Source: an uncultured Bacilli bacterium
Lineage (GTDB): Bacteria > Bacillota_I > Bacilli_A > RF39 > UBA660
DNA: 9,051 nt
Assembly (NCBI GenBank): GCA_905236935.1
Contig: CAJOQL010000129.1
Location: 1 to 9,051, forward strand
Direction of reading: 5' to 3'
Positions 1-6,060 of this stretch are shown here, piece by piece; position 1 is the stretch's first letter; the number at the start of each line of letters is the position of its first letter. The translations under genes and the position numbers were made by a program. The notes under the pieces were generated by a model that worked only from the letters and a program-made list of their open reading frames with translations, made no database searches and was not told the DNA's origin.

Positions 1-774
1 CTTCACCACCAGCTCCACGAGCTCCTCGTGGCGTTTCTGGTCCGCGGACGCCGCCGTGGACGCCGCGCGGCCCACCGTCGTCGCGGGGACGTCATCGTCG
101 TCGCAGTCGCCGTCCGCGTCGGCCGACCACGCCCCGTACGGGTAGTGGTAGCCTCCGGCCGTCCTTGCCGGCCAGGTCCTCTCGTACACCTTGTAGGAGT
201 AGTTGCTCGCGATGAACGTGGGCTTCCCGTCCTTGTCCACCCTGTCCTTCTCCGTCACCCATTCCCCGTACGTCACCAGCCGGTTGTCCGGCATGATGAA
301 CATGAACTTGTTCGTTGAGCCGCAGAAGTGGCGGACCAGGTTGTCCAGGTCGGGGCAGAACTTCCCGTCCTCGTACGCCTTCTCGCCGCATCCGCGGTAG
401 AACGGCATGAACACGTGCCGGAAGAAGAACTCGCTGTCGGTCTTCTCCCAGTTCGCGTACTTCATCATCCCGTCCAGCGACGACAGGGTCATGTTGTGGC
501 AGAAGATGATGCCATCCTCCTCCCATCCGTGGACGTTGTCGATCGACTTCTCGCCGCGCGACGGGATCCGGGCGTGCATCACCCACAGATCGTCGTCGCC
601 GACCTTCTTGTCGAAGAACTCCAGGAACTCCTTGTCGTCGAGGGTGCGGATCGTCTCCCTCTTACCGTTCTTCAGCGTGAAGCCGAAGAACCCCGCGGAG
701 TTGTGCTTGATCGCCTCAAGCACCTCCTCCCTCTTCATGAGCCGCTTCTTCGCGGCAGCGCAGATGACACACAT
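1..774 (-). CDS. Class II (Ntn) glutamine amidotransferase-like protein, C-terminus beyond window
   Basis: Probably hydrolyses glutamine to release ammonia for a partner ligase in the cytoplasm. The frame opens with Met-Cys, placing Cys2 as the N-terminal nucleophile of class II amidotransferases. Further family landmarks are HNSAGFFGF (24-32), HARIPSRG with Arg69 (67-74, the HTRWATHG equivalent of GlmS), DNVHGW (79-84), HNM (93-95, normally HNG) and TDSE (112-115, like the TDTE that holds the substrate-binding Asp). About 190 residues look like the catalytic domain; an acidic Asp-rich linker and an Ala/Thr-rich stretch follow, and the frame is still open at base 1 (258 codons seen). The start follows AAAGGAG by 9 nt and lies 4 nt after the amidoligase stop, so the two are co-translated. 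The missing oxyanion Gly is the main oddity. Family seen by motif; substrate and partner role inferred. Confidence 0.8.
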   Translation of the reverse strand, partial: MCVICAAAKKRLMKREEVLEAIKHNSAGFFGFTLKNGKRETIRTLDDKEFLEFFDKKVGDDDLWVMHARIPSRGEKSIDNVHGWEEDGIIFCHNMTLSSLDGMMKYANWEKTDSEFFFRHVFMPFYRGCGEKAYEDGKFCPDLDNLVRHFCGSTNKFMFIMPDNRLVTYGEWVTEKDRVDKDGKPTFIASNYSYKVYERTWPARTAGGYHYPYGAWSADADGDCDDDDVPATTVGRAASTAASADQKRHEELVELVVK

Positions 775-778
775 TGCG

Positions 779-1912
779 TCAATCTCCTTTCGTCTGTTTC
801 GCGAGGTTCCTGAGAGCCTCGCTTGATGTAGTCTCTATGAGCCAGTCCATGAACGACTCCCTCGTCACGGTGAAGTCCGGCTCGCGGCAGCACTTTCCGG
901 CGAACCGGACGACGCTGGTCATGAGCTCGACGATGCGGTGGATGGACAATGCGTGCATCGTCCCCTTCGCCCGCCGGAACTCTATGGTGTACTGGTGCTC
1001 CTGGTTGATCTCAGTCCCGTGGCCCGACGCCAGGTACTGGTCGCCGATCCACGAGATGCAGCCTGCGCTCCCGTCGTGGACGAGCTGCATGGCCGCGCTT
1101 ATGTCCCGCGATATGTTCCCCCGGCGCACCATGAGCGCCGAGACGCAGTAGTCCACCAGGGAAGCCCCGGTCGCCTTTCCCGTCCTCACGAACGTGGCGG
1201 CGTCGGTGAACGTCGGGATGTCCGCCATGCCGCAGTACTGCCCCGTCCTGCGGAGCGCGACGCGGTCGACGAACGCCTGGTCGAGGACCGAGTAGTAGAT
1301 CACGGCCGACAGGAGCTTCCCGACCGAGCGCCTGTCGTTGGGCGCCTTCACCGGGATGCCGTCGAACGTCTCGAACTGGTTGAGCCCGACGTGCACGTGG
1401 AGACCCGTCTCCTCGCACTGGAAGCTCTGGAGCCACGGGTTGCAGAGGTTCTGCAGCCCCGTCCAGAGACGCTGGTCCCTGTAGGCGCGCGGCGGGAGAG
1501 GCTCGGTTATGAGCTCGTACCCGTACTCGCCCGAATGGGCCCTGTCCAGCGATCCGTCCCGCTCGAAGTGGAACCAGTTGGACTTCAGGTCCTGCATGGC
1601 CGCCCGGGCGAACTCGTTCGTGAACTCGCGCATGTGCGTCTCCAGCTCGATGCCCGCGGACGGCCACTCGCCGTCGCGCAGGAAGACGTTGTACGTCGGG
1701 GTGTGGTGGTAGCCCACCTTGCCCTCGTGCAGCGTCTGCCCGAGCCTCTGCACGCCATCCGCGGGCGCGAGGCCCGGCGGCAGGGTCGCCGACTCCACCG
1801 TCCCGTGCGCCCTGCGCTGCTCGACGGTCACCGGACCGTTGCCGTAGTTTGTTCTCGCGGCGCACTTGCCCCCCGACAGGAGGCGCGGGTTGCCGCATAT
1901 GAACAATTCCAT
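779..1912 (-). CDS. Amidoligase_2-family COOH-NH2 ligase
   Basis: Predicted ATP-dependent ligase of the glutamine-synthetase-like COOH-NH2 fold that forms an amide or peptide bond. Of 377 residues, the ligase domain starts near 85. Landmarks in order: GIELE (87-91, metal/ATP-binding glutamates), RDGSL (118-122), EYGYELITEPL (129-139), GLHVHVG (170-176) and QYTIEFRRAKGT (307-318), the terminal E-F-R signature. This is the motif order of Amidoligase_2 proteins, which are common in phages and mobile elements. The first 80 residues, with two cysteines (6, 17), resemble nothing I know. The start follows GGAG by 7 nt, and that site lies in the end of the 153-aa gene. The amidotransferase follows after 4 nt, which suggests it supplies ammonia. 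The acceptor carboxylate (metabolite, cell-wall peptide or protein) cannot be read from sequence. Confidence 0.85.
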   Translation of the reverse strand: MELFICGNPRLLSGGKCAARTNYGNGPVTVEQRRAHGTVESATLPPGLAPADGVQRLGQTLHEGKVGYHHTPTYNVFLRDGEWPSAGIELETHMREFTNEFARAAMQDLKSNWFHFERDGSLDRAHSGEYGYELITEPLPPRAYRDQRLWTGLQNLCNPWLQSFQCEETGLHVHVGLNQFETFDGIPVKAPNDRRSVGKLLSAVIYYSVLDQAFVDRVALRRTGQYCGMADIPTFTDAATFVRTGKATGASLVDYCVSALMVRRGNISRDISAAMQLVHDGSAGCISWIGDQYLASGHGTEINQEHQYTIEFRRAKGTMHALSIHRIVELMTSVVRFAGKCCREPDFTVTRESFMDWLIETTSSEALRNLAKQTKGD

Positions 1913-1913
1913 C

Positions 1914-2375
1914 TCAGAACTCCTCTCTCATTCCGCCCGCGGACGACACCGGACGCATCGGAGACCCGGACGAATCCGGCTCCGCGTCCATGACGTCCCT
2001 CTGCGCGGACTGCTTGACGTTGGCGAAGGAGAGGACCCAGCGGACGCGGCCCGAGCCGTACGCCACCATGTTCACCCCGTCCACCGCGGCCTCCTGGATC
2101 GCGTTGGCGAAGTAGACGAGACGTCCGGCTCCGCCGGCGCCCACGTCGTCCGCCTTCCTCCAGGACGGTATCGGCATCACGTGCCGCACGCCGCCCTTCT
2201 CGAACTCGACGTACACGCAGTGTCCGCCGATCGCGTCGCACATCTCCTGCACGGTCCGCTCCTTGAGCCTTCCGTACCGGGAGTACGCCTTCCGCACCAT
2301 GGGCTTCAGCCCCGGGCGCGGCCTCTCCGGCGTCATCGTCACGACGACGTCCGACTGTCCAAACGTAAATGTCAT
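1914..2375 (-). CDS. Unknown 153-aa protein of the amidoligase operon
   Basis: Not recognised. The N-terminus is beta-like (MTFTFGQSDVVVTMTP), a basic segment follows (about residues 20-45), then CVYVEFEKGG (53-62), another hydrophobic stretch around LVYFANAIQEAAVDGV, and a flexible Ser/Pro/Gly-rich tail ending in REEF. No signal peptide, membrane segment or metal cluster is visible. The start codon shares one base with the stop of the 317-aa gene (TAATG), and its stop is one base before the amidoligase start, so it is translated between them. The position suggests an accessory or substrate protein for the ligase/amidotransferase pair, and the exposed acidic C-terminal end could in principle be a modification target; both points are inference. 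Codons are strongly G/C at third positions, so the gene itself is secure. Confidence 0.75.
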   Translation of the reverse strand: MTFTFGQSDVVVTMTPERPRPGLKPMVRKAYSRYGRLKERTVQEMCDAIGGHCVYVEFEKGGVRHVMPIPSWRKADDVGAGGAGRLVYFANAIQEAAVDGVNMVAYGSGRVRWVLSFANVKQSAQRDVMDAEPDSSGSPMRPVSSAGGMREEF

Positions 2376-3328
2376 TACAGTTCAACTCCCGTCTCCGCAA
2401 GCATCGTCCTGCGGCTCCGCGTCTCCTCGGGGGCCATCTTCCGGGCGTTGGCCCTGTAGGCCTTCAGCCGCGTGATGTCCCTCTTGACGTCGGCCATGAG
2501 GCCCTTCATGTACCGGCGGCTCGCCTGGATGCGGTCGAAGAACCGCTGCGCGAGCTTCGCGCTCGCCCACCCTGCGATCCGCCCCGTCATGTCGTCGGCG
2601 AACTGCTGCGTCGGACGCAGCACCACCGCGCCGCGCTTCGCGAGCTCCGTCAGGAATCCGCCACTGAAGCGGATCCTCTGCTCCTTCTCGTTCCAGCCGC
2701 ATCCGTCCCACGCCATGAGCGTTTCGCTGCCGTAGGTGTCCGTGTCGGGCTTCTCGTCCTGGCGGGTCGGAAAGTACGTATCCGCCTCGTCCGTCCCCTC
2801 GGGGAGCCCGGTGCACAGTTTGAGACCGTCCCACACCTGGCTGGCGTAGAGGTCGTCGGCGCTCTTGGGTCCGCGCGTATGCTCGAAACGGAGCGTCCCT
2901 GCAAGGCCCATCGTCTCCAGGAGACGCTTCTGGACGGCGCCGTCGTGCGTCTCGTTCCAGCACCCGGCCCACTCCCTCATGGTCCACAGCTTCGGACCGA
3001 AGGGCACGATGGACGCGGTGCGGACCTCGGGGTCCTCCTCGGCCCGCTTCGCGACGGCGTCCATGCCGAGCAGAAGCTCGTTCTCCGACGGCGCGCTCCT
3101 GTAGGACGCGCCGCAGACCATGAAGGCCCTCGCCGCCATGTCCTTCCGGACGAGCCATCTCCTTACCGTTTCACAGCTGTTGTCGCTCCGGGACGTGCCG
3201 CCTACGGACAGCCCCATCTTCGCGAACGTGGGCGCGGAGACGTTGAGGCGCCTCTCGCCCGCGGGGAAGAGGACGATGTCGCCGTCCTTCGCCCGCTCAG
3301 GGTCCTTGACCCTCGTGAATCTGACCAT
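2375..3328 (-). CDS. Unknown 317-aa protein, first full gene of the amidoligase operon
   Basis: Not recognised. The N-terminal 30 residues look like a small beta domain (KDGDIVLFPAGERRLNVSA). The middle is mixed, with five cysteines and many Trp/Tyr residues, and contains AGCWNETHDG and MAWDGCGWNEKE. The last 80 residues are predicted helical and very basic (QRFFDRIQASRRYMKGLMAD onward), as in a nucleic-acid-binding or coiled-coil tail. No membrane segment is seen. The start is fixed by AAAGGAG six bases upstream. The stop overlaps the next start (TAATG), so the gene heads a four-gene translational chain. It lies directly downstream of the intrinsic terminator at 3376-3412 with only about 45 nt between, so expression needs read-through or a promoter inside that stretch. 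Confidence 0.8.
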   Translation of the reverse strand: MVRFTRVKDPERAKDGDIVLFPAGERRLNVSAPTFAKMGLSVGGTSRSDNSCETVRRWLVRKDMAARAFMVCGASYRSAPSENELLLGMDAVAKRAEEDPEVRTASIVPFGPKLWTMREWAGCWNETHDGAVQKRLLETMGLAGTLRFEHTRGPKSADDLYASQVWDGLKLCTGLPEGTDEADTYFPTRQDEKPDTDTYGSETLMAWDGCGWNEKEQRIRFSGGFLTELAKRGAVVLRPTQQFADDMTGRIAGWASAKLAQRFFDRIQASRRYMKGLMADVKRDITRLKAYRANARKMAPEETRSRRTMLAETGVEL

Positions 3329-3329
3329 G

Positions 3330-3356
3330 TCAAACTCCTTTCGTGAATTGATTCAT
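3330..3356 (-). CDS. Possible 8-codon leader peptide (MNQFTKGV)
   Basis: A minicistron with its own GGGGAG site four bases upstream ends with TGA one base before the ATG of the 317-aa gene. Its last codons contain the AAAGGAG used by that gene, so ribosomes translating it would occupy the site and could reload on the downstream start. It is too short for any coding statistic and may be chance. Confidence 0.25.
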   Translation of the reverse strand: MNQFTKGV

Positions 3357-3375
3357 CTTTCTCCCCTGCCGGAAG

Positions 3376-3412
3376 AAAAATTTTGGGGGCGCCCCTCTCC
3401 GGAAGCGCCCCC
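3376..3412 (-). terminator. Intrinsic terminator after the 164-aa gene
   Basis: On the minus strand GGGGGCGC (3412-3405) pairs with GCGCCCCC (3392-3385) around a 12-nt loop, followed by AAAATTTTT. A stable 8-bp GC hairpin with a U run is the classic rho-independent form. It begins 7 nt after the stop at 3420 and separates that gene from the amidoligase operon. Confidence 0.8.
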
Positions 3413-3419
3413 ACCGATG

Positions 3420-3914
3420 TCAGTCGACCTTCCCGGCCGCGTTGACGTTCGCCGCGATCTTGCGGAGGAAGTAGCGGATGCCAGAAGCATCCACGATCTC
3501 CCAGCGCGAATCGCACTCGGGATGGTCGGCGCACATGCGCTTCGCCGTCTCGACGATGCGGTTCACCTGCTCGCCGTCCTCCGTGAAGAGGTCGACGCAC
3601 TCCGGGTTCTCCGCGTTCTTCGCCACAAAGCCCTTGTAGAACTTGTAGCTGGCGAGAGACTTGATGTCCCCGACGAGGCGGACGAAGAGCTCGACCGTCT
3701 TGGCGTCGCCCTCGTTCTCGCCGATCGCCTGGACCGTGCGGATCGCGGTGCCGTCGCCGCCGACCACCTGGTGCTTGCCGGCGAACCCGGCGGCCGTCGT
3801 GATCAGGACGCGGCCCACGGGCTTGCGGTCGATCGTGCCGGTGATGGCCTCGACCGTCTTGCCCGCGATGTCGACCTCTTCATACACGGGGATCTCGGTG
3901 TACTTGCATTTCAT
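3420..3914 (-). CDS. Unknown 164-aa cytoplasmic protein
   Basis: Not recognised. MKCKYTEIPVYEEVDIAGK opens a beta-rich N-terminal half containing the Gly-rich stretch VVGGDGTAI (65-73). A helical C-terminal half carries AENPEC, MCADHPECDSRWE and a basic end before AGKVD. Cysteines at 3, 105, 128 and 134 are spread out and form no clear metal site. I chose the ATG at 3914, preceded by AAAGGAAAC in an A-rich leader. The same frame is open to 4184, but there the third-position G/C bias disappears and the DNA is hairpin-rich, so the longer 254-aa reading is rejected. The gene stands alone between a 930-nt structured region and a terminator. A GTTTGCGCAAAC palindrome 46 nt upstream recurs in front of the 106-aa gene and may be a shared control site. 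Confidence 0.75.
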   Translation of the reverse strand: MKCKYTEIPVYEEVDIAGKTVEAITGTIDRKPVGRVLITTAAGFAGKHQVVGGDGTAIRTVQAIGENEGDAKTVELFVRLVGDIKSLASYKFYKGFVAKNAENPECVDLFTEDGEQVNRIVETAKRMCADHPECDSRWEIVDASGIRYFLRKIAANVNAAGKVD

Positions 3915-3958
3915 CTCTTTGTTTCCTTTGTTTTTGCTCACGCCCATTGGGCGCTCGC

Positions 3959-3972
3959 GGTTTGCGCAAACC
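3959..3972. promoter_or_regulatory. Palindrome GGTTTGCGCAAACC upstream of the 164-aa gene
   Basis: A perfect 14-bp palindrome that could be an operator for a dimeric regulator. Its 12-bp core GTTTGCGCAAAC begins 46 nt upstream of the 164-aa start and recurs with one change (GTTTGCGAAAAC) 48 nt upstream of the 106-aa start. Confidence 0.4.
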
Positions 3973-4138
3973 TCTGCCGCACCGTGCGGCAAAGGGTTTT
4001 CCCGCAACCTCACCCGAGGCGCGGAAATCGAAATGGGATTGGTCCCTCCCGGTTCGGAGCTCGTAAGGGACCGTGACCAGGCTTGCATACGAAGGCCGTC
4101 AAAAGGCCCAAGTCCAAACCGCTGTACCTGGAATTTCT

Positions 4139-4169
4139 GAGGGGCGTATGGCGACGCCTCATACCCCTC
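4139..4169. other. Long stem-loop
   Basis: On the plus strand GAGGGG pairs with CCCCTC and, across a two-base interruption, TATG pairs with CATA; the inner loop can close further as GGC/GCC. Ten or more pairs within 31 nt, in a region with no supported coding frame, suggest a real RNA structure in the 164-aa leader. Confidence 0.45.
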
Positions 4170-4181
4170 GCCCGTATGGCT

Positions 4182-4197
4182 CATGCCTCACGGCATG
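4182..4197 (-). other. 6-bp hairpin with GTGA tetraloop
   Basis: On the minus strand CATGCC pairs with GGCATG around the loop GTGA, a GNRA-type tetraloop that stabilises RNA hairpins and often docks into other helices. It sits 13 nt from the long stem-loop at 4139-4169. Confidence 0.4.
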
Positions 4198-4281
4198 TCG
4201 TCGCCCCAACTCCGGGATTGTTCACGCACCGGCCGTGCGCTGGCTTTTAGGCGGATGTCTGTGCCGGGAATCACCCTGTTC

Positions 4282-4296
4282 CTCGAATTAAACGAG
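4282..4296 (-). other. Hairpin CTCG-TTTAATT-CGAG
   Basis: A 4-bp stem with the same 7-nt loop as the hairpin at 6962-6978; the 11-nt core CGTTTAATTCG is identical in both. Here it lies about 370 nt upstream of the 164-aa start. Confidence 0.4.
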
Positions 4297-4469
4297 TCAG
4301 CCATCCGTCCTGAAATCGTTTAGGCCTGCGGCCCCTTGTCTCCCGTACCTCCGCCAGGTCCGTAAGTCCTGACGAGGGCCGCGGGCGGCGCCTCGAACCC
4401 GGTCGGCCAGGGCATAGCCGGGTTCACTGGGGGCCTGACGGATCAGGCGGCTCCGTACGAAAACAACGA

Positions 4470-4544
4470 AGGACAGGCGGCTTCCGGGAGTCGAACCCGG
4501 GCGGCCCGTCTTGCAACGGGCTGTACACCGCCTCCGCCTGTCCT
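4470..4544 (-). ncRNA. tRNA-Cys-like element, atypical
   Basis: Eleven perfect pairs close the element (AGGACAGGCGG 4544-4534 with its complement 4480-4470). Inside is a T arm with canonical loop, CCGGG-TTCGACT-CCCGG (4500-4484). Before it lies an anticodon-like hairpin with GCA in the context TTGCAAG, but closed as either a 6-bp stem with a 6-nt loop or a 5-bp stem with an 8-nt loop (4504-4521). U at the discriminator place and GCA would suit Cys. The 5' half of the D arm is missing (only about 12 nt between acceptor and anticodon arms), the T stem is followed by an extra AAG, and no CCA is encoded. It is therefore either a decayed tRNA or a tRNA-shaped RNA with another job. The pairing is seen directly; the identity is inferred. 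Confidence 0.5.
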
Positions 4545-4842
4545 GTGCCACGTCTCACCCTGCATGCAGGGGGTCGCGGAGTGGCGCCGCGTGTCGTCTC
4601 CGTTCGGCAGTCTTTCGACGCGTGTACTGAGGAGCCTGTTCGACAAAGGTTGCACGGAGACGCATTGTCCGTGGCTGACTGGATTCGTCTTTCTGCTTCG
4701 GGGATGTACGGTCCCCCTTGGCGCTGTGCTGCGAAGTTTGTGCGCCCGGCTGCACTCCTCTCCCTTTCGGGCGGCTGGCTTGCCGTTTGCACCGCGGAAT
4801 CCTCGCGGCTCCTGTCCCTTCCGGACGGGAAGGAAATGGAAT

Positions 4843-5013
4843 CTATGCGCGGGCGAGACGCTTCTGCATGGAGCGGGGCAGGTTGGCCCTGCGGCGGCGC
4901 TCCTTCCAGACGGTGCCTCTCGTCCGTGTGTTCATCGGCTTGCCGGGGTGCGGCAGCTCGAAGTCGAACATCGAAGGGATGATCTCGTAGCTGCGCATGT
5001 ATGTCGTGTCCAT
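4843..5013 (-). CDS. Unknown basic 56-aa protein
   Basis: A small gene with strong third-position G/C bias and a start eight bases after GGAG (AAAAGGAGACC). The protein starts MDTTYMRSYEIIPSMFDFEL. The second half is strongly basic (TRTRGTVWKERRRRANLP, then a final KRLARA), so it may bind nucleic acid or the ribosome. No cysteine or membrane segment is present. It stands alone between two structured gaps, behind an A-rich leader resembling those of the 52-, 99-, 106- and 317-aa genes. No family recognised. A longer overlapping frame from a GTG at 5119 also crosses it but loses codon bias after about 23 codons. Confidence 0.7.
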   Translation of the reverse strand: MDTTYMRSYEIIPSMFDFELPHPGKPMNTRTRGTVWKERRRRANLPRSMQKRLARA

Positions 5014-5292
5014 AGCTGGTCTCCTTTTGCTTTTGAAATTGAAATCGAGGGGCTTCCACCCTCACCCAGGATCTTTCCCTGTCGTCCGTGTCTTTCCACA
5101 GCCAGCGGTCCCACGTCACCTATTGAACGTCCTCCCGCCGTCGACTCCGTCAAGCCCCGGTGCCGCAGTCTCGAAAGAGCTTGCAGACCCAGCATTTGCG
5201 GATTACCGCCATCCATGGAGCTTATACGGTCTCCATCCCGTCCGCCGACCCTGAAATGGGGATTCAAACCCCGGTCGCACCGCGTCACGCGG
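5014..5292 (-). other. Structured gap between the 101-aa and 56-aa genes
   Basis: Directly after the 101-aa stop come the hairpin CCGCG-TGA-CGCGG (5292-5280) and a second one, GGGG-TTTGAAT-CCCC (5272-5258), whose loop resembles a tRNA T loop with U in place of C56. An outer GCCGA/TCGGC pair (5300-5296 with 5248-5244) closes both, giving a compact three-way shape of about 57 nt. The pair may act as a weak terminator, as an ATTTC stretch follows. A possible 20-aa frame (5150-5212, with Cys-X2-Cys-X5-Cys) has no ribosome binding site and is not called. Confidence 0.4.
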
Positions 5293-5598
5293 CTATCGGC
5301 AAATCCATTCGACGGGGAGGCTGTGCCTCCCCAGCACGCGCGCAAGCTCCGAGGCTCTCGTCTCGATGTCGATGCACGCGCTTCCCTTGGCGAACCAGGC
5401 GGAGACGAGCTCGTCGCCGCCTGGCTCGTCGGGGTAGACCGCGTCGCTGTACACGGAGTACGCATACAGGAACGCGTTCACGTCCACGACGATCTCCGGT
5501 CCGCGCCTCATCGCGTGGACCGCAGGGGACCCGTTCACGGGGTTCATGTCCCTGTACGCGCTGTGACGCACGTACCTCGGCAGCTTCACGAGCTTCAT
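5293..5598 (-). CDS. Unknown 101-aa protein
   Basis: Not recognised. A basic N-terminus (MKLVKLPRYVRHSAYRD) is followed by a hydrophobic beta-like segment EIVVDVNAFLYAYSVYSDAV (about 35-54), then PDEPGGDEL and a helical end with ELARVLGRH. The hydrophobic segment contains Asp and Asn, so a transmembrane helix is unlikely. I chose the ATG at 5598, which overlaps the stop of the 26-aa gene (ATGA), over an in-frame GTG start 12 bases further upstream. It is last in the run of small co-translated genes, and its stop abuts a hairpin. Confidence 0.7.
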   Translation of the reverse strand: MKLVKLPRYVRHSAYRDMNPVNGSPAVHAMRRGPEIVVDVNAFLYAYSVYSDAVYPDEPGGDELVSAWFAKGSACIDIETRASELARVLGRHSLPVEWICR

Positions 5599-5675
5599 GA
5601 CACCGCCCACATGACGGCGCCGAGCGTCCCCAGGACGCCCAGCGACCTCGCCAATTCCACGAGGAAGTCCTTCAT
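5595..5675 (-). CDS. 26-aa membrane peptide
   Basis: Too short for most gene finders but well supported. Its ATG overlaps the stop of the 128-aa gene (ATGA), its own stop overlaps the start of the 101-aa gene (ATGA), and nearly all codons end in G or C. MKDFLVELARS precedes a hydrophobic segment LGVLGTLGAVMWAV, so it is probably a tiny inner-membrane or membrane-surface peptide. In phages such peptides can be lysis, superinfection-exclusion or membrane-stress factors; nothing here decides which. Confidence 0.7.
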   Translation of the reverse strand: MKDFLVELARSLGVLGTLGAVMWAVS

Positions 5676-6058
5676 GACGCCACCTCGGCCTCTATGGCCT
5701 CGGTGTCTTCGAACTCCTCCGTGTCGTCGTCATCCTTCCAAGGCCAGTTCACGGCCTCGTCCTCGGCACGGTCCTCGAGGAGGTCCAGGGCCTCCTCCTC
5801 GCTGTGCGCCTTCACGCGGACCTTCGCGGTCTGCTGCACCGTCCTGGTGCGCGACATGGTGACGATCCAGTCCTGAAGACCATCTTCGTCATCGTCTTCG
5901 CCGTCGGTCAGGTGCGGGCACTCGTCGCAGTGGTGGTGCCCGTCGCACTCGTCGCACGCGTCGCACTCATGCGGGCTGTCGGGTCTGCCGGGCGCATCCT
6001 CCTGCGCCGGCCTCTCCCCGCCCCGGAGGAACCAGTCCTCCATCGTCTTGCTTGCCAT
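5672..6058 (-). CDS. Acidic 128-aa protein with Cys/His cluster
   Basis: Three parts are visible. Residues 1-29 are a plain N-terminus. Residues 30-49 hold five cysteines (32, 35, 38, 44, 47) and five histidines in CDACDECDGHHHCDECPH, very probably a zinc or other metal site. After an acidic stretch, residues 64-95 (WIVTMSRTRTVQQTAKVRVK, then AHSEEEALDLL) resemble the strand-plus-SEEEA-helix pattern of small DpnD/PcfM-like phage and plasmid proteins, and the end is again acidic. The second ATG (6058) is preferred because it is 7 nt from AAAGGAG; the first (6064) overlaps the upstream stop as ATGA but sits almost on the binding site. The stop overlaps the 26-aa start. Strong negative charge would also suit DNA mimicry, but that is speculation. 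Confidence 0.7.
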   Translation of the reverse strand: MASKTMEDWFLRGGERPAQEDAPGRPDSPHECDACDECDGHHHCDECPHLTDGEDDDEDGLQDWIVTMSRTRTVQQTAKVRVKAHSEEEALDLLEDRAEDEAVNWPWKDDDDTEEFEDTEAIEAEVAS

Positions 6059-6060
6059 CG

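Larger units (their letters stand above)
3915..4842. other. 928-nt region without a convincing gene, rich in inverted repeats
   Basis: No frame here shows the strong third-position G/C bias of the neighbouring genes. Visible stem-loops (plus-strand coordinates): palindrome 3959-3972; 7-bp hairpin TGCCGCA/TGCGGCA 3975-3991; 7-bp repeat GGTCCCT/AGGGACC 4041-4072; GGCC/GGCC around a 7-nt loop 4094-4108; long stem 4139-4169; tetraloop hairpin 4182-4197; CTCG/CGAG hairpin 4282-4296; 8-bp GAACCCGG/CCGGGTTC 4395-4425; GCCTGA/TCAGGC 4433-4448; a tRNA-like element 4470-4544. Two weak frames, 38 aa (4188-4304) and 66 aa (4555-4755, GTG start after GGGAG), cannot be excluded. The region is best read as a long structured leader or one or more small RNAs upstream of the 164-aa gene. 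Confidence 0.6.

Noticed and set aside
938..1993. 351-aa plus-strand frame opposite the amidoligase
   Set aside because: Arg/Val/Pro-rich shadow of a gene with clear family motifs on the minus strand.
4094..4108. tRNA-Gln-like anticodon hairpin (loop TTTTGAC)
   Set aside because: The 7-nt loop and stem fit, but no T arm, D arm or acceptor stem is found at the right distances.
3915..4184. N-terminal extension of the 164-aa gene to a 254-aa protein
   Set aside because: No strong ribosome site at 4184, codon bias is lost in the extension, and the DNA there is filled with inverted repeats; the ATG at 3914 has AAAGGA upstream.
4188..4304. 38-aa frame starting MADSFNSRNRVIPGTD
   Set aside because: Protein-like at first sight, but the ribosome site is poorly spaced (AGGA three bases from ATG) and third-position bias is no higher than background.
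4555..4755. 66-aa basic frame with GTG start after GGGAG
   Set aside because: The ribosome site is acceptable but codon bias is at background level; left as a weak possibility only.
5020..5119. GTG-start frame beginning TWDRWLWKDTDDRERSW
   Set aside because: The first 23 codons look coding, but the frame then runs through the leader and body of the 56-aa gene without bias; possibly a gene remnant, not enough to call.
5150..5212. 20-aa frame MAVIRKCWVCKLFRDCGTGA
   Set aside because: The Cys pattern is attractive, but there is no ribosome binding site and the frame is too short to test.
4564..5862. 432-aa plus-strand frame
   Set aside because: It crosses the tRNA-like element and runs opposite the 56-, 101-, 26- and 128-aa genes; the protein is low-complexity Arg/Pro/Ser-rich and is explained as the antisense of high-GC genes.
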